DNA from: Euclidia mi
Lineage: Eukaryota > Arthropoda > Insecta > Lepidoptera > Erebidae
Assembly (NCBI GenBank): GCA_944739405.2
Contig: OX123191.2
Location: 8,598,830-8,662,829 of the forward strand
DNA length: 64,000 nt
Direction: 5' to 3'
A program made the position numbers and the translations under genes. Shown here piece after piece: positions 1 to 11,134 of this stretch. The first letter of the stretch is position 1. Each line of letters opens with the position of its first letter. Below the pieces are notes generated by a model that saw only the letters and a program-made list of their open reading frames with translations, did no database searches and had not been told where the DNA came from.

Positions 1-556
1 TATAGTGTATCGTAGCGTAGCTTAGCATAGCATAGCATAGCGTAGCATAGCATAGCATAGGATAGCGTAGCATAGCGTAGCATAGCGTAGCATAGCGTAG
101 CATAGCGTAGCATAGCGTAGCATAGCGTAGCATAGCGTAGCATAGCGTAGCATAGCGTAGCATAGCGTAGCATAGCGTAGCATAGCGTAGCATAGCGTAG
201 CATAGCGTAGCATAGCGTAGCATAGCGTAGCATAGCGTAGCATAGCGTAGCATAGCGTAGCATAGCGTAGCATAGCGTAGCATAGCGTAGCATAGCGTAG
301 CATAGCGTAGCATAGCGTAGCATAGCGTAGCATAGCGTAGCATAGCGTAGCATAGCGTAGCATAGCGTAGCATAGCGTAGCATAGCGTAGCATAGCGTAG
401 CATAGCGTAGCATAGCGTAGCATAGCGTAGCATAGCGTAGCATAGCGTAGCATAGCGTAGCATAGCGTAGCATAGCGTAGCATAGCGTAGCATAGCGTAG
501 CATAGCGTAGCATAGCGTAGCATAGCGTAGCATAGCATGGCGTAGCATAGCATAGC
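1..556. repeat. 10-bp satellite (CATAGCGTAG)n
   Basis: About 50 near-perfect copies of a 10-bp unit, itself two 5-mers CATAG and CGTAG. The middle (roughly 70-530) is almost invariant; variants lie at both edges. It runs off the left edge, so true length is unknown. The long open frame through it on the plus strand is an artefact of a repeat with no stop in that frame. The right edge abuts a BEL/Pao relic. Confidence 0.97.
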
Positions 557-559
557 TAA

Positions 560-1170
560 TTAGTGCTTTATCTTGCACACAGTTTTAGCACCCACCTTGA
601 TCTCTTGAAGAGCAGAACAACAACAAGACGTAATACAATGAGAAGTATGTAACGTAGGTACGTTACCCATAATCACATACCCAAGTACCGTCTCAATAGT
701 GGGCGGTAAATCATATCGCTCACTACGTACTTTTTAAGTTAGTAGAAATTGCGGAAATATTGAAGCTCCGATCAAAAGATCAATGCCTGCCGGATTCGCA
801 AACTCTGCGTCGGCTAGCGGCAATGACTCGAGATGAGTGAGTGATGCTACGTCTACATTAGCGTTCGGCAATGCGTCCGTGATACGCTCCACGATAAGCG
901 AAGAAATGTTAAAATTAATATTCCTATCAAAACGCGAATGTATTTTAATATCTACGGAACCCCTGCAATGCTTTTCTGATCCGCCTATCCCTTTGACGGT
1001 TGAGTTAGTATTTTTAAAGTTATTCCATAATCCGAGGCGTTTGAAGCATTCCGATGTTATTAGATTGGTCTGAGATGCACTATCTAGCAGACAACGTACC
1101 ATGTGCGGCGACCCATTAACATCATATATGATAACTTGCGCTGTCGCTAACAGTACCGTCTTAGACGCCG
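560..1170 (-). pseudogene. BEL/Pao retrotransposon aspartic-protease region, broken
   Basis: Minus-strand reading, frame open from about 1,170 to a TAA at 734-736, then continuing in the same frame to a TAA at 560-562. The block TVLLATAQV is followed by CLLDSASQTN, which matches the Asp-Ser/Thr region of Pao-type peptidases (usually LLDSGSQ; here the Gly is Ala). Further on come IDLLIGASIFPQ and, after the in-frame stop, PPTIETVLGYVIMG, the order expected in BEL/Pao polyproteins just before the RT. In an intact element this protease matures Gag-Pol in the particle. The internal stop, the missing gag and RT, and truncation at the satellite mark it as dead. Family assignment rests on motif order by eye. 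Confidence 0.8.
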
Positions 1171-1439
1171 TACAACGGCCGTACGCCGATTGATGTTGAT
1201 GCGATTAGTTATGGATAGGAAGGTAGATGGCGCTACCAATATATGTGTATATATGTTATATAATTATGTATTTTTATATTTATTGTACTTATTTATATAG
1301 ATATATATAATATGTATTTATTATATGTATATACTTACTCATATGTTGCAGTATTTATCTGACGACTATAGGTATAAATATAATTATGTATTACCTAATA
1401 AATTAGGTATCTGGTCTATATATGTATTATATTTCTTTT

Positions 1440-1612
1440 TCAGTTAAATCGACTTTCTACACAGCTTACAATGCACCTACCACATTTATTTCTGCTCCAC
1501 CTAAAGGTTGACTGTTAGAGAATGCCTAATGGCATTAAGTCCACCCATGTACACTTTTAGTGCTTCAAGTTTTAAATAATAAATAAATAATAATAATAAA
1601 GATAAACATGGT
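1440..1612 (+). mobile_element. LINE-type 3' end with (TAA)n tail
   Basis: The stretch around TTAGAGAATGCCTAATGGCATTAAGTCC followed by a TAAATAATAAATAAATAATAATAATAA tail (shown here only as landmarks, 1,517-1,606) looks like the 3' UTR and tail of a non-LTR retrotransposon. It contains an ATGCC/GGCAT hairpin. No coding part is attached. Confidence 0.5.
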
Positions 1613-1915
1613 TTACGTAGATGTCGCTACATCCCCCCCAGAGGGATCTCCACCTTGTCGTGGTGGGGGGGCTCAGTAACCGTGGATTGGTCACCCGCAG
1701 TGAAGCTAAGAGGGATCCCGGGAGGGGACGCTCCGCGTGGGCTTGGAGGGGCCTGGGCAGGATGCGTCCAACGGTGCGGGTGCGGGAGACAGTTCTATCT
1801 GTCCCTTGCAGTCGGGTGCGGTCGCGGGAGGAGAGGCGTGTCGGTGTTGCGTTGCCGCGCGCCCTATCTCCTGCGACCAAATGAAAGAAAGAAAAAGAAA
1901 AAGATTTATTTAGCG
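1613..1915 (+). repeat. GC-rich retroelement-like fragment with A-rich tail
   Basis: A sharply GC-rich island (about 1,621-1,880) in AT-rich DNA, with a short hairpin CCACC-TTGTC-GTGGTGG near 1,652 and an A/G-rich tail at 1,881-1,910. Both strands happen to be open for about 90-115 codons, but no protein family is recognisable. It may be the GC-rich 5' UTR or ORF1 piece of a LINE. Confidence 0.35.
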
Positions 1916-2353
1916 ACAAAATACAAACATTCTAACAATAAATTATGAAAATGTGCCTAGAACATATTTGTATCTATACATCGCTAAAAGGGTATTCACT
2001 CAGCATTAGCCGTAGCACCTATGAGATGAGACGACGCTGATCTTCCGTGAATACCTTTTTGATGACAGACGACCGATGTTAATTTAAAGATATCGCTGTC
2101 ATACAGAAAACCACCTAAATGAAAACATATAAAATCCATATTAAAAATAAAATAAAAGCAATAAAAATACAATTACTAGCTTTTTGAAAAACAAGCCCAC
2201 AAATAGATGTAGTTACAAATAATAGCAATAAATTTACGATAATAATAAAAATAACAGTTAGAACATGCATAACTCCCTCATCTGCCCCTATTTATAAAGA
2301 ATATAGAGCTAACACTCTTTTTAATAAACATTTTGATAGACGGTCTGCAGCCT

Positions 2354-2619
2354 CTAGGATAAAATTTTTTGCTTGTTAAAGATTTCCGCTTTTAAATTTT
2401 TCTTAAACGTATAAATTGTTGAGGAATTTCTTAGCAGAGGTGGCAGATTATTCCAAATGGGGGCGCACCATTCGATGCGTCGCGTTGGGGCCGCAGAGTA
2501 ATGAATGGAAAGAGGAACCCACCACGTACCTTCGGATTGAACACCCTATCTTTTGCAGTAGAAACAGGTTGATAATACCGAGCTCCTCTGATGAGAAAGG
2601 ATGATGGATATATAGGCAT
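2354..2619 (-). pseudogene. LINE reverse-transcriptase C-terminus fragment
   Basis: On the minus strand, GARYYQPVSTAKDRVFNP and KVRGGFLFPF are followed, after a frameshift near 2,490, by RRIEWCAPIWNNLPPLLRN and a lysine-rich end (FKKNLKAEIF...) to a TAG at 2,354-2,356. This WN-LP followed by FK-L layout is the usual extreme C-terminus of Jockey/CR1-type RT polyproteins. The RT core is absent, so this is a 5'-truncated copy. The N-terminal half recurs at 25,460-25,575 and a shorter piece at 3,463-3,507. The clade is uncertain. Confidence 0.6.
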
Positions 2620-2735
2620 GATATGGGTACCAGGAAAACATTGTCGGAATTATTTAACGTCTTCGGTCACACTGTGACGCTTATGAACATCATTTTTATA
2701 GCTCATTTCTTAAATAATCTACAAATACTAATAAT

Positions 2736-3018
2736 CTCACGGTGGTAGAGCCTTGCTGATTTCAGCATGAATGGGCCAGCTCGACCGGGGAAGACATGAA
2801 CCTCACAGAAAATGGACATAAAGTAACAGTTCCTAAACTGTTGCGTTTCGTTCGGTGAGTGAGAGTGCCGGAGGCCCTGTCCCCTATTCCTTCTCCCTCA
2901 TCCCACTCCTCATCCTATCCGTTTTCCCAACCCTAAGGGGCGGCAACGCACTTGTGACTCCTGTGGTGTTGCTTGTGTCCATGGGCGGCGGTAATTGCTT
3001 ACGGCGATAAAAAAAAAC
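2736..3018 (+). repeat. Interspersed repeat ending in an A-run
   Basis: Begins near CTCACGGTGGTAGAGCCTTG and includes GGCGGCAACGCACTTG and GTGTCCATGGGCGGCGGTAA, blocks that recur widely in lepidopteran genomes (recalled, not searched). It ends in a run of A at 3,009-3,017, where a second SINE body begins. Short reading frames here are not genes. Confidence 0.5.
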
Positions 3019-3025
3019 ATTTAGT

Positions 3026-3306
3026 GCCTCAGAGGGTCTCTTGTTCGAATCCAAGACGTAGACCAATGACTTTTTGAAGTAATGTGCGTATTAAATTGGT
3101 AATTATCGCTTGCTAAACGGTGAAGGAAAACATCGTGAGGAAACCTGAATGTCTGAGAGTTCTCCATAATGATCTCGAAAGACATGTAAAGTCTGTCAAT
3201 CCACACTTGGCCAGCGTGGTGGACTATGGCCTTACCCTTCTCACAATGAGAAGAGGCCCGTGACCAGCAGTGGGAAAGTTTATATACAGGGCCGATGCTG
3301 ATGACT
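3026..3306 (+). mobile_element. SINE family 4 copy
   Basis: Head with a B-box-like TTGTTCGAATCC, then TTAAATTGGTAATTATCGC, a body (GAGGAAACCTGAATG, CACACTTGGCCAGCGTGG) and a tail GAGAAGAGGCCCGTGACCAGCAGTGG. A diverged copy of the same body lies at 22,600-22,903, and its tail recurs at 37,980-38,045 and 42,990-43,055. Confidence 0.65.
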
Positions 3307-3462
3307 TGTATATATACTTAAACACTTAATGCAGTTACTAAATTAAGTTTATTAAAGATACCCGACGTACAGTATCCACCTTTATGCGCCGACTACGCTT
3401 CGATGCGGACAATATAAATGTATCACGACACAGGGGCATGACATGTTTTATTACAAACGTTG

Positions 3463-3507
3463 GAGTTATCAATCCAAGGCTACGTGGTGGTGGGTTTCCC
3501 TTTATTT
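3463..3507 (+). pseudogene. Short LINE C-terminus relic
   Basis: Reads VINPRLRGGGFPF in one frame, matching the NPKVRGGFLFPF block at 2,354-2,619 and 25,460-25,575 with one extra Gly codon. Too short to classify on its own; called by similarity to the other two copies. Confidence 0.4.
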
Positions 3508-3521
3508 ATTTAGTTTATTTA

Positions 3522-3767
3522 TAGTCTCACGCCTGTATCCCCGAAGGGGCAGGCAGAGGTATAAATATTACACCCACGTTTCGACACGAATTTTTAGGTC
3601 CCACGTAATACGGGGCGAGTCTATTGCCGTTACCGGGCACATCACCAGACTCCGGGTTGCTACTGAGTATTCGGAAAAACCCAGTAACATTGTTACCCGA
3701 CCCGGGAATCGAACCTGGGACCGCCAATCAGCAGTTGCATACGCTATCCACTGAACCTCGGAGGCAG
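3522..3767 (-). mobile_element. SINE family 1, full-length copy
   Basis: Minus orientation: tRNA-like head at the high-coordinate end (GCCTCCGAGGTTCAGTGG complement, B box GGTTCGATTCCCGGG), body with GTTACTGGGTTTTTCCG and GGGACCTAAAAATTC, and tail at the low end (TCACGCCTGTATCCCCGAAG as read on plus). About 245 bp. This is the commonest repeat in the window, and the reference for the other family-1 entries. Confidence 0.85.
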
Positions 3768-3840
3768 TGCCTTTTTATTTACGTTAACATACACTGTAAT
3801 TATCATCAAACTAGGTCTGACATGAAATCTTAAGTTGATA

Positions 3841-4306
3841 CAAAATAGGTAAACTTACGGTCCTTATTCACGAGACCTATAAATAATTTAGGCAAAGAGA
3901 TTATAAAAGTAATAATGTTCATTATTATCGATTCCGTACAAATAGCCGGAAGACTTGGAAATTAAATTACTTTGAAGATGTGTAACTTTTATAATACTGT
4001 ATGGACATTTGGCTATAGTCACGTTTTGCAAACAGTTAGCTTCATACTGTAGGATACGCTTATCGTTTGCAGTTTAGGGGTAGACCGGGTTATATAAAAT
4101 TGTTTATATTGGTTGCAGCATAATTTGACTTGCTTGGCCGTTGCCGTAGTATCCTCTTTCACTCAATAAAGAATCATCAATAGATTAATGATTTAATACT
4201 TATTTTTGTACTCTATGAGTAATTAGTTCTGTTCGCTGTATAAGTTCAGAGTATGTATTTTAAATTTATTTATAATTATATTTTCAAATCTTAGTTTCAA
4301 ACTTAC
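3841..4306. other. No recognisable feature
   Basis: AT-rich unique-looking DNA; no coding or repeat signature seen. Confidence 0.5.
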
Positions 4307-4509
4307 CCAATGTAACGTATGTCCGGTAACTACCGCCTGCGTCATAGTACCGTCCATACGCTCGGCCAATCAGAGAAGGCCATCGTCCGCGCTCGCGAAG
4401 CCTGACCAAATATGGAGTCTACTAGCCGGAGTCTGTACTATGGTAACGCAAAGTTTGATAAACAAACTCAGATGTTTCTAAATAGACATAACTTGTTCAA
4501 GACATATAG

Positions 4510-4690
4510 TAACGTATGTCCGGTACCTACCGAATATGCGTCATAATACCGTCCGTACGCTCGGCCAATCAGAGAAGGCCATCGTCCGTGCTCGAGGAGT
4601 TTGCCTTATATGGTAATACACCGACTCCAGCTCTGATGGAGGGCCTGGTATATAAAGGGACCGACAGAGAGGCCGGCACCGCTAATCTAT
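4510..4690 (+). promoter_or_regulatory. LTR promoter: duplicated CCAAT module plus TATA box
   Basis: GGCCAATCAG occurs in each of two tandem U3 modules (near 4,366 and 4,564). TATATAAAGGGACC starts at 4,649, about 85 bp past the second CCAAT. The TATA position predicts initiation near 4,680. Spacing resembles an RNA polymerase II promoter; activity is inferred. Confidence 0.55.
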
Positions 4691-4817
4691 ACTGGCTGCT
4701 ACCGCTACTCTATCCGTATACATTGTACGTGTATCCTGACAGGCCTCCTCCACTCGGCCGTACCTACAGCGATAAGTGCCTACACTTTGGCGCGGCTTCC
4801 AAGCCCGCGTCCGACGC

Positions 4818-5181
4818 GTCGCGCAAGGGTTGTCGACTTGAAAATTTGATTTTATTTATTTTACGAGAGCAACTTGAAAATTAGATTTTTTGTTTGTTGA
4901 GATATCCCAACGATTATGGTGTCAAATTAAAGATCTAGTTCAAAAACCATTTTATCTGTTTGAATCATGTAAATCGATCCACGCGTTTAGGAAATAACTA
5001 CGAATTAGTATAGTGAAAATGTAAACGACCAGATTTTTTGTGGTTTTTGTTCTACGAGCTCAAATAGTTGGATAGGATACTTATAGGATGATTATTTATT
5101 ATTAGGTACGTGGTCAAGTAGGTAGATAGACTATGAATTAATATTATAGTAGCAGCGGCAAGTCGACAACCCTAGCGCGAC
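4818..5181. mobile_element. Nested 364-bp inverted-repeat element in the LTR
   Basis: The ends 4,818-4,840 and 5,159-5,181 are reverse complements over 23 bp with one mismatch; the core is AGGGTTGTCGACTTG against CAAGTCGACAACCCT. The interior is AT-rich and non-coding. No clear target duplication could be read, so the boundaries could shift by a few bases and the class (MITE) is provisional. Confidence 0.55.
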
Positions 5182-5881
5182 AGCTAGCGCGTCACTCCGC
5201 GCCAGACAGCGACAGCGTTATATGTTAGAAAAGAGCGGGAACGGTTAGGTTAATATCGCATTAGGCACTGAGTGCTTATGCGAGCTGAATTGCACTTTGT
5301 TGCTTAGTAGCAAGAGTCGCAATTTCAATGTATTGGTTTGAGAAGTGGTGCTTCTGTACGTAAGTACTGTTTATTCTGTGATCCTGATTCCCAGCTGTGG
5401 GTGAGTTACTACATTTACTGCACTAGCGTACTGCTCATCTCTCTACCTGCTAGCTGAGGCCGGCTGACACCGCCTGCCTGACTCTATTTGTTGTGGCTCT
5501 CCTAATGCTGCTTTCTTTCAGGTTCCTGGTCTACCCTAAGGCTCCGGGCTACTCTACCTAGACCGCTACACTACCCTGCACCGTCCTCGACGTCACCTCT
5601 GCCGAAGAGTCTGGCCCTGTCCTGCTCATCACACTCAGACCGCCGGCGCCTGCCAGCTGAACCCACGGCCTGCGAGGATCTGCCCGCTACGCGCAGCCCT
5701 TCGAGCAACCTGCCCTGCACACCACCGGAGGGAACAGCGTGGGAGACTGCAGCCCTTAGTGTTCAGGCCAGTGTCGTGTTGTTGGTCGGTCATACTCGTG
5801 GCAAGGGAAGTGAGACAATACTCGGCAATAAACGCACCTAGAACCTCTACTGCGTTTTAATTCTAGAACCCGTTACACCAA

Positions 5882-6359
5882 TTTGCACCTACTCATACTA
5901 AACTCTGCGTAGGTCACACCAGCGTACGTGCGTAGTCACGAAATGTCGGAGCAAATAAGAGATATTTTACCTTTATTTTCAACAAATAATACGATATAAA
6001 GCTGTTAAATAAAAATAATTTAATACTTACAGCATAACGTACAGCATCAAATTTTACCCCATGTGAATTAAGTTTACTGACAGAGACGTTTGGTATCTTT
6101 ACAATGAAGGGGCATTCCAACGACTATACATAAATATTATATCTAGCTTGGTTGCCCTATCTACCATGCGTTACCTAAACAGAGCCCAAATGTCATTATC
6201 AAAGCAAAATAAAGATCTATAGTCACTTCCTCGTGTTTTGATTTCGGATATACATATGTCACCGTTCATTTTCATAGCATGCAGGCAAATAACATAGATG
6301 TTCTGTTTCAGCTTGCAGGTCAATTGAATCACAGAAAGAATAGCAGTGAGATTTAAAAT
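5882..6359. other. No recognisable feature
   Basis: AT-rich; short frames at 5,914-6,120 and 6,171-6,410 on the minus strand have no recognisable domains. Confidence 0.5.
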
Positions 6360-6368
6360 AGAAATTAG

Positions 6369-6622
6369 TTTTTGTTGTAGTCTCACGCCTGTATCCCCGA
6401 AAGGGTACACAGAACTGTAATATTACACTCTCATTTCGCCATGAATTTTTAGGTAATAATAATATCCCACGTAATAGGGGGCGAGCCTATTGCTGTTACC
6501 GGGCACATCACCAGACTCCGTGCTGCTACTGAGAATTCGGAAAAACTCAGTAACACTTTTGCTCGACCCGGGACCTCCGATCAGTAGTCACATACGGTAT
6601 CCACTGGACCACGGAGGCTGTC
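6369..6622 (-). mobile_element. SINE family 1 copy with 9-bp target duplication
   Basis: Same layout as the 3,522-3,767 copy with internal decay. Flanked by AGAAATTAG at 6,360-6,368 and 6,623-6,631, which fixes it as a discrete retroposed insertion. Confidence 0.82.
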
Positions 6623-6739
6623 AGAAATTAGAAGATTATATATTTTTAAATTTAATTGTAAATTTATCCACAAAATTTCTGCCGCTTATTCTCAGTCTTT
6701 CGTATCTCGGCCTTTTCCTGCCAACGTTATAATAATATG

Positions 6740-9510
6740 AAAAAATCACACGGCGGTATTAGAGACCTTCGGAAATTCGTAGTCAGTTTTAAACACGGTT
6801 CATCTTAAGTTTTAATTGCGATCCTCCCCTGGGGCTGAGAGTATGAACTTTAACGTGCAAAGATCTCATTACGGGGCTTTGTTCCACCTTGTTCTACGTA
6901 CTACGTTGTATTTACGTGATACGTCGAGTTAGCGAGTTCAGAGTTTTGACGAGTCTTGTTACGAATTTGGCGATAAATAATTTTTCGGTACAGTTGGGTG
7001 GATAAGTTTGTGGTGTTTTCTTTGTTATGGGAATATATAATATTTAAATTATGCATAGCGTTATTTACCTTGAACTAAGTCATTGTTTATTTAATGCCAT
7101 ATGGGGCTCTACATGTGGATAACACAAAGTGTGATTTATTTGTCCCGTGATCGACCTTCCAACTTTAAATTGACAGTAACAAAACATTTATCTAGTGCGT
7201 GAGATTTAATTTATTACTAGAATGATGAACTAGCGGTTACACCCGCACTATTAAGGGCTACTGCTCTGCACCCGCAGTGCGTAGCGTGATATTATATAAC
7301 CTTTCTCAATAAATGGGCTATGTAACACACAAATAATCATTCTAATCGCACTAGTAGTTCCTGAGATTTGCGCGTTCAACCAAACAAACAAAAAATTCTT
7401 CAGCTTGATTACAGTAGTTTAGATTCTGCCATTTCTGAAGTCAAAATAATAGGTACCTTTTACTACTTTCTTAAAAAGTTTCAATTTTTACTTAAATGGT
7501 ATCAGTTCTAGTATGAAACGTTATCTTCACTTCGGTTCCCAGCATGAATTTCATTAGTAGCACATGAAAGTTGCTCCGGCAATAATGAACTAGCTTTAAA
7601 TATTACAACGAGCCACGGATAGTAGCTACTTTCCCGTCTACTAGTACGCTAGTAACCCAATTTCCGCGTACCACTATTATATTCCACCGTCTGATAAGCG
7701 TACGGATGTTTTTTATGCTCCCCAGTTCAACAAAGTTCCAAATTTTTGTAATAACTTTTTTATAAAATAAATCCTGCGAACATATCTACTGGATCTGTGA
7801 AAAATACTTTTCCAAAAGGATTTATACAGGTACGTTTGTTTTACGTTGTTAAATATGTCCTGTTTCGTGTGAAAGCAGTTTGTATTCTTGTTAAAGGAAG
7901 TATTTATTTTAAAAAATGTAGTGTGTTCAATTTATTAATATTGGAACTTACTTGCTTTTGTGGAGGAACATAACACAGTGTACTCCTAAAGAGAGGGAGC
8001 ATCAAAGAATAATATGCAGACCTACGTACAACTACGTAGTCATAAGTATTCATTAAAACGTATTTATACATAATTATTATAAAATGAAGTTCTTTTCCTT
8101 CCTGGCTCGCATGAATTTATGAACGTGAAAAACCTAAAAACTACCGAACAAATTTTTAAGCGGCTTTCACCAATAGATATGTGATTACTGAGGAAGTTTT
8201 TGGTGTATAAGTCACGTTTTAAAATATCGAGTGTTTACACAAAGAAATGTCTTCACTAAGAATCGAAGTGATAACCTCCAGTTTAGCATTCAAGATCTTT
8301 GAGTTGACCACTAGATCAATTGGCTATTTACACCCAGGATTATATCAAAAACCAAAAGCTGAGTTACCAAGTTCACAAAGCTAAAAGTATCGTTATAAAG
8401 TTGCTTATTAAAAGTTTCCTGTGTATGAATTTAGGCTGGTTTACTGGAAAACTGTACTTACCGTGTTGTTCTTTCTGCTCATTTTAAATATCGGAATACG
8501 GATCAACAGATTAGAGATTTTCGTATGTAATGGCATGTTTGACCCAATCACTCATTGATTCAAAAATATCTCAGAAGATCGATTAATTTATTTTGTTTTT
8601 CATATGAGAGTGTGGTTTACTACGGTGTTGGAGATTCGAAATCACCTTTAGGCCTCCGAAATTTAAATAAATTAATCCAAAAATTACCGAACGGTTCTTA
8701 TGAGTGAGATAAGGACCGGGACAGTATACACGCATCTGTGCTAAATTCTCTGCCTATAGCCATATTATTAAATAAAAGTGCCCCTGCCCTGTGATGATTT
8801 GAGCTTGCAATAAGACCTGATTGGTGATGCTTTACTAAAAATAATTCAAATAAACCCGTGAAGCAAAGCATTAGTATAAAATAAATGTGTTAAGCAGTCA
8901 ACCCATCAAACAAAGCCCGAATCCAGCTTAAAGGCCATCCACTAAAAAGCAACCCAAGCTACTTAACAATAGACACAAAAGCTAAACTAAACCAACAAAA
9001 AAATAAAGCCTTAAGGCTCTCGTGTCAATGAAGCATTAAGGGTTAACACGTATAACTGGCATTATTTTACCCGGCAAAAACATTAAATAAAAATGTTACT
9101 GCGGACTGGAGGGCGTGTCGCAATAAATTGGTGCGACTGTACAGTCGTAGCGACAAGTCTTACGTTACTTCACGATGCGATTATTGCTTTGATATTAATT
9201 TGTCACGTTGACGTGTTAACGGTTTTTACGCCGATGTGACGTGATGCAATTACGTGTTTTTTAAGGAACGTAGGTATTTCTTTTTATTTAAGAGTTTAAT
9301 TGGAATGGATTTTCGTGTGTGTATTTAATACAACGTACGTTGCAAAAGTGCCATTGGAGAGGCCTATATTCAACCATGGACTACGACAGACTGATGTTGA
9401 TGATGAAGTTACAAAACAATTCAAGGCGCATCAAATACACCGACTTCTAGCGGACGAGGAGGTAATATAATGGCGCGTCTTGAATCTATCGAAGTTTGCA
9501 CTTTATGTCA
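6740..9510. other. Long AT-rich stretch without assignable features
   Basis: About 2.8 kb with no open frame over 60 codons of interest and no family-1 to family-6 SINE. A slightly more complex segment at 8,890-9,260 (pyrimidine-poor, then CG-containing) could be unique sequence. Nothing I can name. Confidence 0.5.
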
Positions 9511-9514
9511 CTTG

Positions 9515-9884
9515 TATCATCATTATCATCATCCAACCGTTATCCCAGTTGCATTTAAGACTTACACGCCTTGGAGATATGACAGAATATCAACTTTTCC
9601 ACAGAGCGACTGTCGTCTGACTTGCGCAACCCAAAGGGCTAGCGATATTCCATGGTTTCGACCAGTATCAGTTTATTTGAGGGTACTGACTCCCCGTAAT
9701 GACTGTCAAAGATCTTTATGAGAGCCAGGACCGACGGTTTAACGTGCTCTCCGAGGCACGGGGCAAGCGATAATTAACAATTTAATACGTACTTAACATC
9801 GAAAAGTCATTGGTGCGCGCCGTGGATTCGAACCCGATACCCTCTGCATGGCAGTCCATTAGTATCTCCACTAGGCTATCGCTT
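9515..9884 (-). mobile_element. SINE family 2, near full-length
   Basis: Minus orientation: head at 9,800-9,884 with B-box-like GGTTCGAATCC and the A-box region GATAGCCTAGTGG, body containing GTCGGTCCTGGC and AAGATCTTTGACAGTCATTA, and an ATGATGATGATAATG-type tail at the low end. Other copies: 25,258-25,388 (head), 25,927-26,395 (body, interrupted), 46,493-46,863, 48,505-49,022 (split) and 49,366-49,697. Confidence 0.8.
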
Positions 9885-9889
9885 CCTAT

Positions 9890-10740
9890 TTATGTCACTG
9901 GTATATTTACAAGTTACTGATCAGAAAATAACAATTATTGTACCAATAGCTAGTTGTAACGTCACAAAAGCATTGTAAGCCAATAGGAGACTTTGGCCTT
10001 AGCCGTTTTTTCGTAACTTCTTAGTTAGTTAAGCGTAAAACCTAAAATTGTTTCACCAAAACTAGACACTAGTCAGCTTTGTGTAATTTATATCGCTTTT
10101 CTAGAAGTTGCAAGTAAAATGAGTCGTAACTGTTAGAAACATACGGTACAGCACACTTGGGAGTAAACATCAGGCACATACGTTACTTAATGCAATAATT
10201 ATCTATTACGGCAAGGGTCGTGTAGGTGTTAATATTTAATGCACTTCGAAGTTTAGATGGTACGCTCCACTGTATAAGTTATGCGCCAGTAAGATAACTA
10301 GTGTGAATACTTATTGATTAAGAATAATATATGATTCTGCGAATCGAAGTTGGGTTAATATACATATGCGAGCTAACAATGTTTAGATGTGTGTATTTGG
10401 ATTGCAAAGCTGACGTTTAACAGCCAACATATGGTTCAAAATAGTATTAACCAATGTCTACTATTATAATACACACACAATTATATATTGCTTTACAAAA
10501 TACTAAACGCATTAGCTAAGCTAATGCCTTGCACTTACTTCAAATGTAACAAAATTGTCAACAATATCCTTCTTAATATGTCCTACGAAGATACAGAAAA
10601 ATTATGAATTGTGTTAAAATAATTATCTCAAACAAAATACATCTTTACTAAAATTTATTAGTTGTAATTAATGATAAGATATTGTAGATGAGTAATACTG
10701 TACTAAAACGTAACATACTAAAATTATTGTAGTAAGTGAT
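9890..10740. other. No recognisable feature
   Basis: AT-rich DNA without coding or repeat signatures that I can support. Confidence 0.45.
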
Positions 10741-10744
10741 TTTA

Positions 10745-10872
10745 AATTTTATTGTATCTAACTAGCCCTGATCGCCTGAAACCCAGGTTTATCCTAGTTC
10801 AGGCATATAATGTTATATAAGTAACCTAAGCTAAGCTTTTGTACTCAACAGATATTGAATTGAATTGAACAC
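10745..10872 (+). mobile_element. LINE-type 3' end with short TTGAA repeats
   Basis: CTAGCCCTGATCGCCTGAAA leads to a terminal ATTGAATTGAATTGAAC run. Short tandem terminal units of this kind are typical of CR1-group 3' ends. No coding part is attached. Confidence 0.4.
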
Positions 10873-10924
10873 AATTTTTTAACGGTAATTTAACTTTATT
10901 ATATTATGTATATTAATGTCCTAA

Positions 10925-11088
10925 AGGTCCGAAGCACCCGGAACCGGCGAGCATGTATGAAAAGCGTAATGAATGTAGAGGAAGCGCGTGAGGTTTGTAA
11001 GGATAGAAGTAAGTGGCGTTCCGTTGTCTCTGCCTACCCCGATGGGAAAAAGGCGTGAGTATATGTATGTATGTATATTAATATTTAT
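10925..11088 (+). pseudogene. LINE C-terminus plus 3' tail (copy 1)
   Basis: Frame 10,957-11,058 reads MKSVMNVEEAREVCKDRSK and continues WRSVVSAYPDGKKA to TGA, followed by a TATGTATG-type tail. The 26,882-26,983 copy keeps the same 33 codons with few changes. I take it as the extreme C-terminus of an RTE-like or related LINE polyprotein; the rest is missing (5' truncation). A second tail in reverse orientation meets it at 11,089-11,130. Confidence 0.55.
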
Positions 11089-11130
11089 ATACATACATAC
11101 ATATACTCACGCCTTTTTCCCGTCGGGGTT
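11037..11130. repeat. Inverted pair of LINE tails (palindrome)
   Basis: Left arm about 11,037-11,079 and right arm about 11,089-11,130 are near-perfect reverse complements (CCCCGAYGGGAAAAAGG, CGTGAGTATATGTATG). Two copies of the LINE 3' end meet tail to tail across a short AT spacer. Confidence 0.8.
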
Positions 11131-11134
11131 TACA

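Larger units (their letters stand above)
4311..5877 (+). mobile_element. Solo LTR (TGTAACG...CGTTACA) with 4-bp target duplication
   Basis: A 1,567-bp segment starts TGTAACG and ends CGTTACA, and is bracketed by CCAA at 4,307-4,310 and 5,878-5,881. These are the hallmarks of an LTR and its target-site duplication. Inside, an U3-like unit containing GCTCGGCCAATCAGAGAAGG occurs twice (from 4,312 and from 4,511, spacing about 199 bp). A TATA box (TATATAAA, 4,649-4,656) follows, and AATAAA lies at 5,827-5,832 near the right end. No internal coding region is attached, so the element was probably reduced by LTR-LTR recombination. A 4-bp duplication and TGT...ACA ends fit Gypsy or BEL/Pao; the superfamily is not settled. 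A nested element occupies 4,818-5,181. Confidence 0.8.

Noticed and set aside
22..513. 163-codon frame in the satellite
   Set aside because: Pure translation of a 10-bp repeat that lacks stops in one direction; no gene.
837..1073. Plus-strand frame over the Pao relic
   Set aside because: Antisense shadow of the minus-strand protease region.
1572..1948. Overlapping frames in the GC-rich island
   Set aside because: Open on both strands because of GC content; no family resemblance.
4516..4884. 122-codon frame in the solo LTR
   Set aside because: Crosses the TATA box and the nested element's inverted repeat; chance frame.
9470..9721. 83-codon frame
   Set aside because: Lies in and beside the antisense side of a family-2 SINE.
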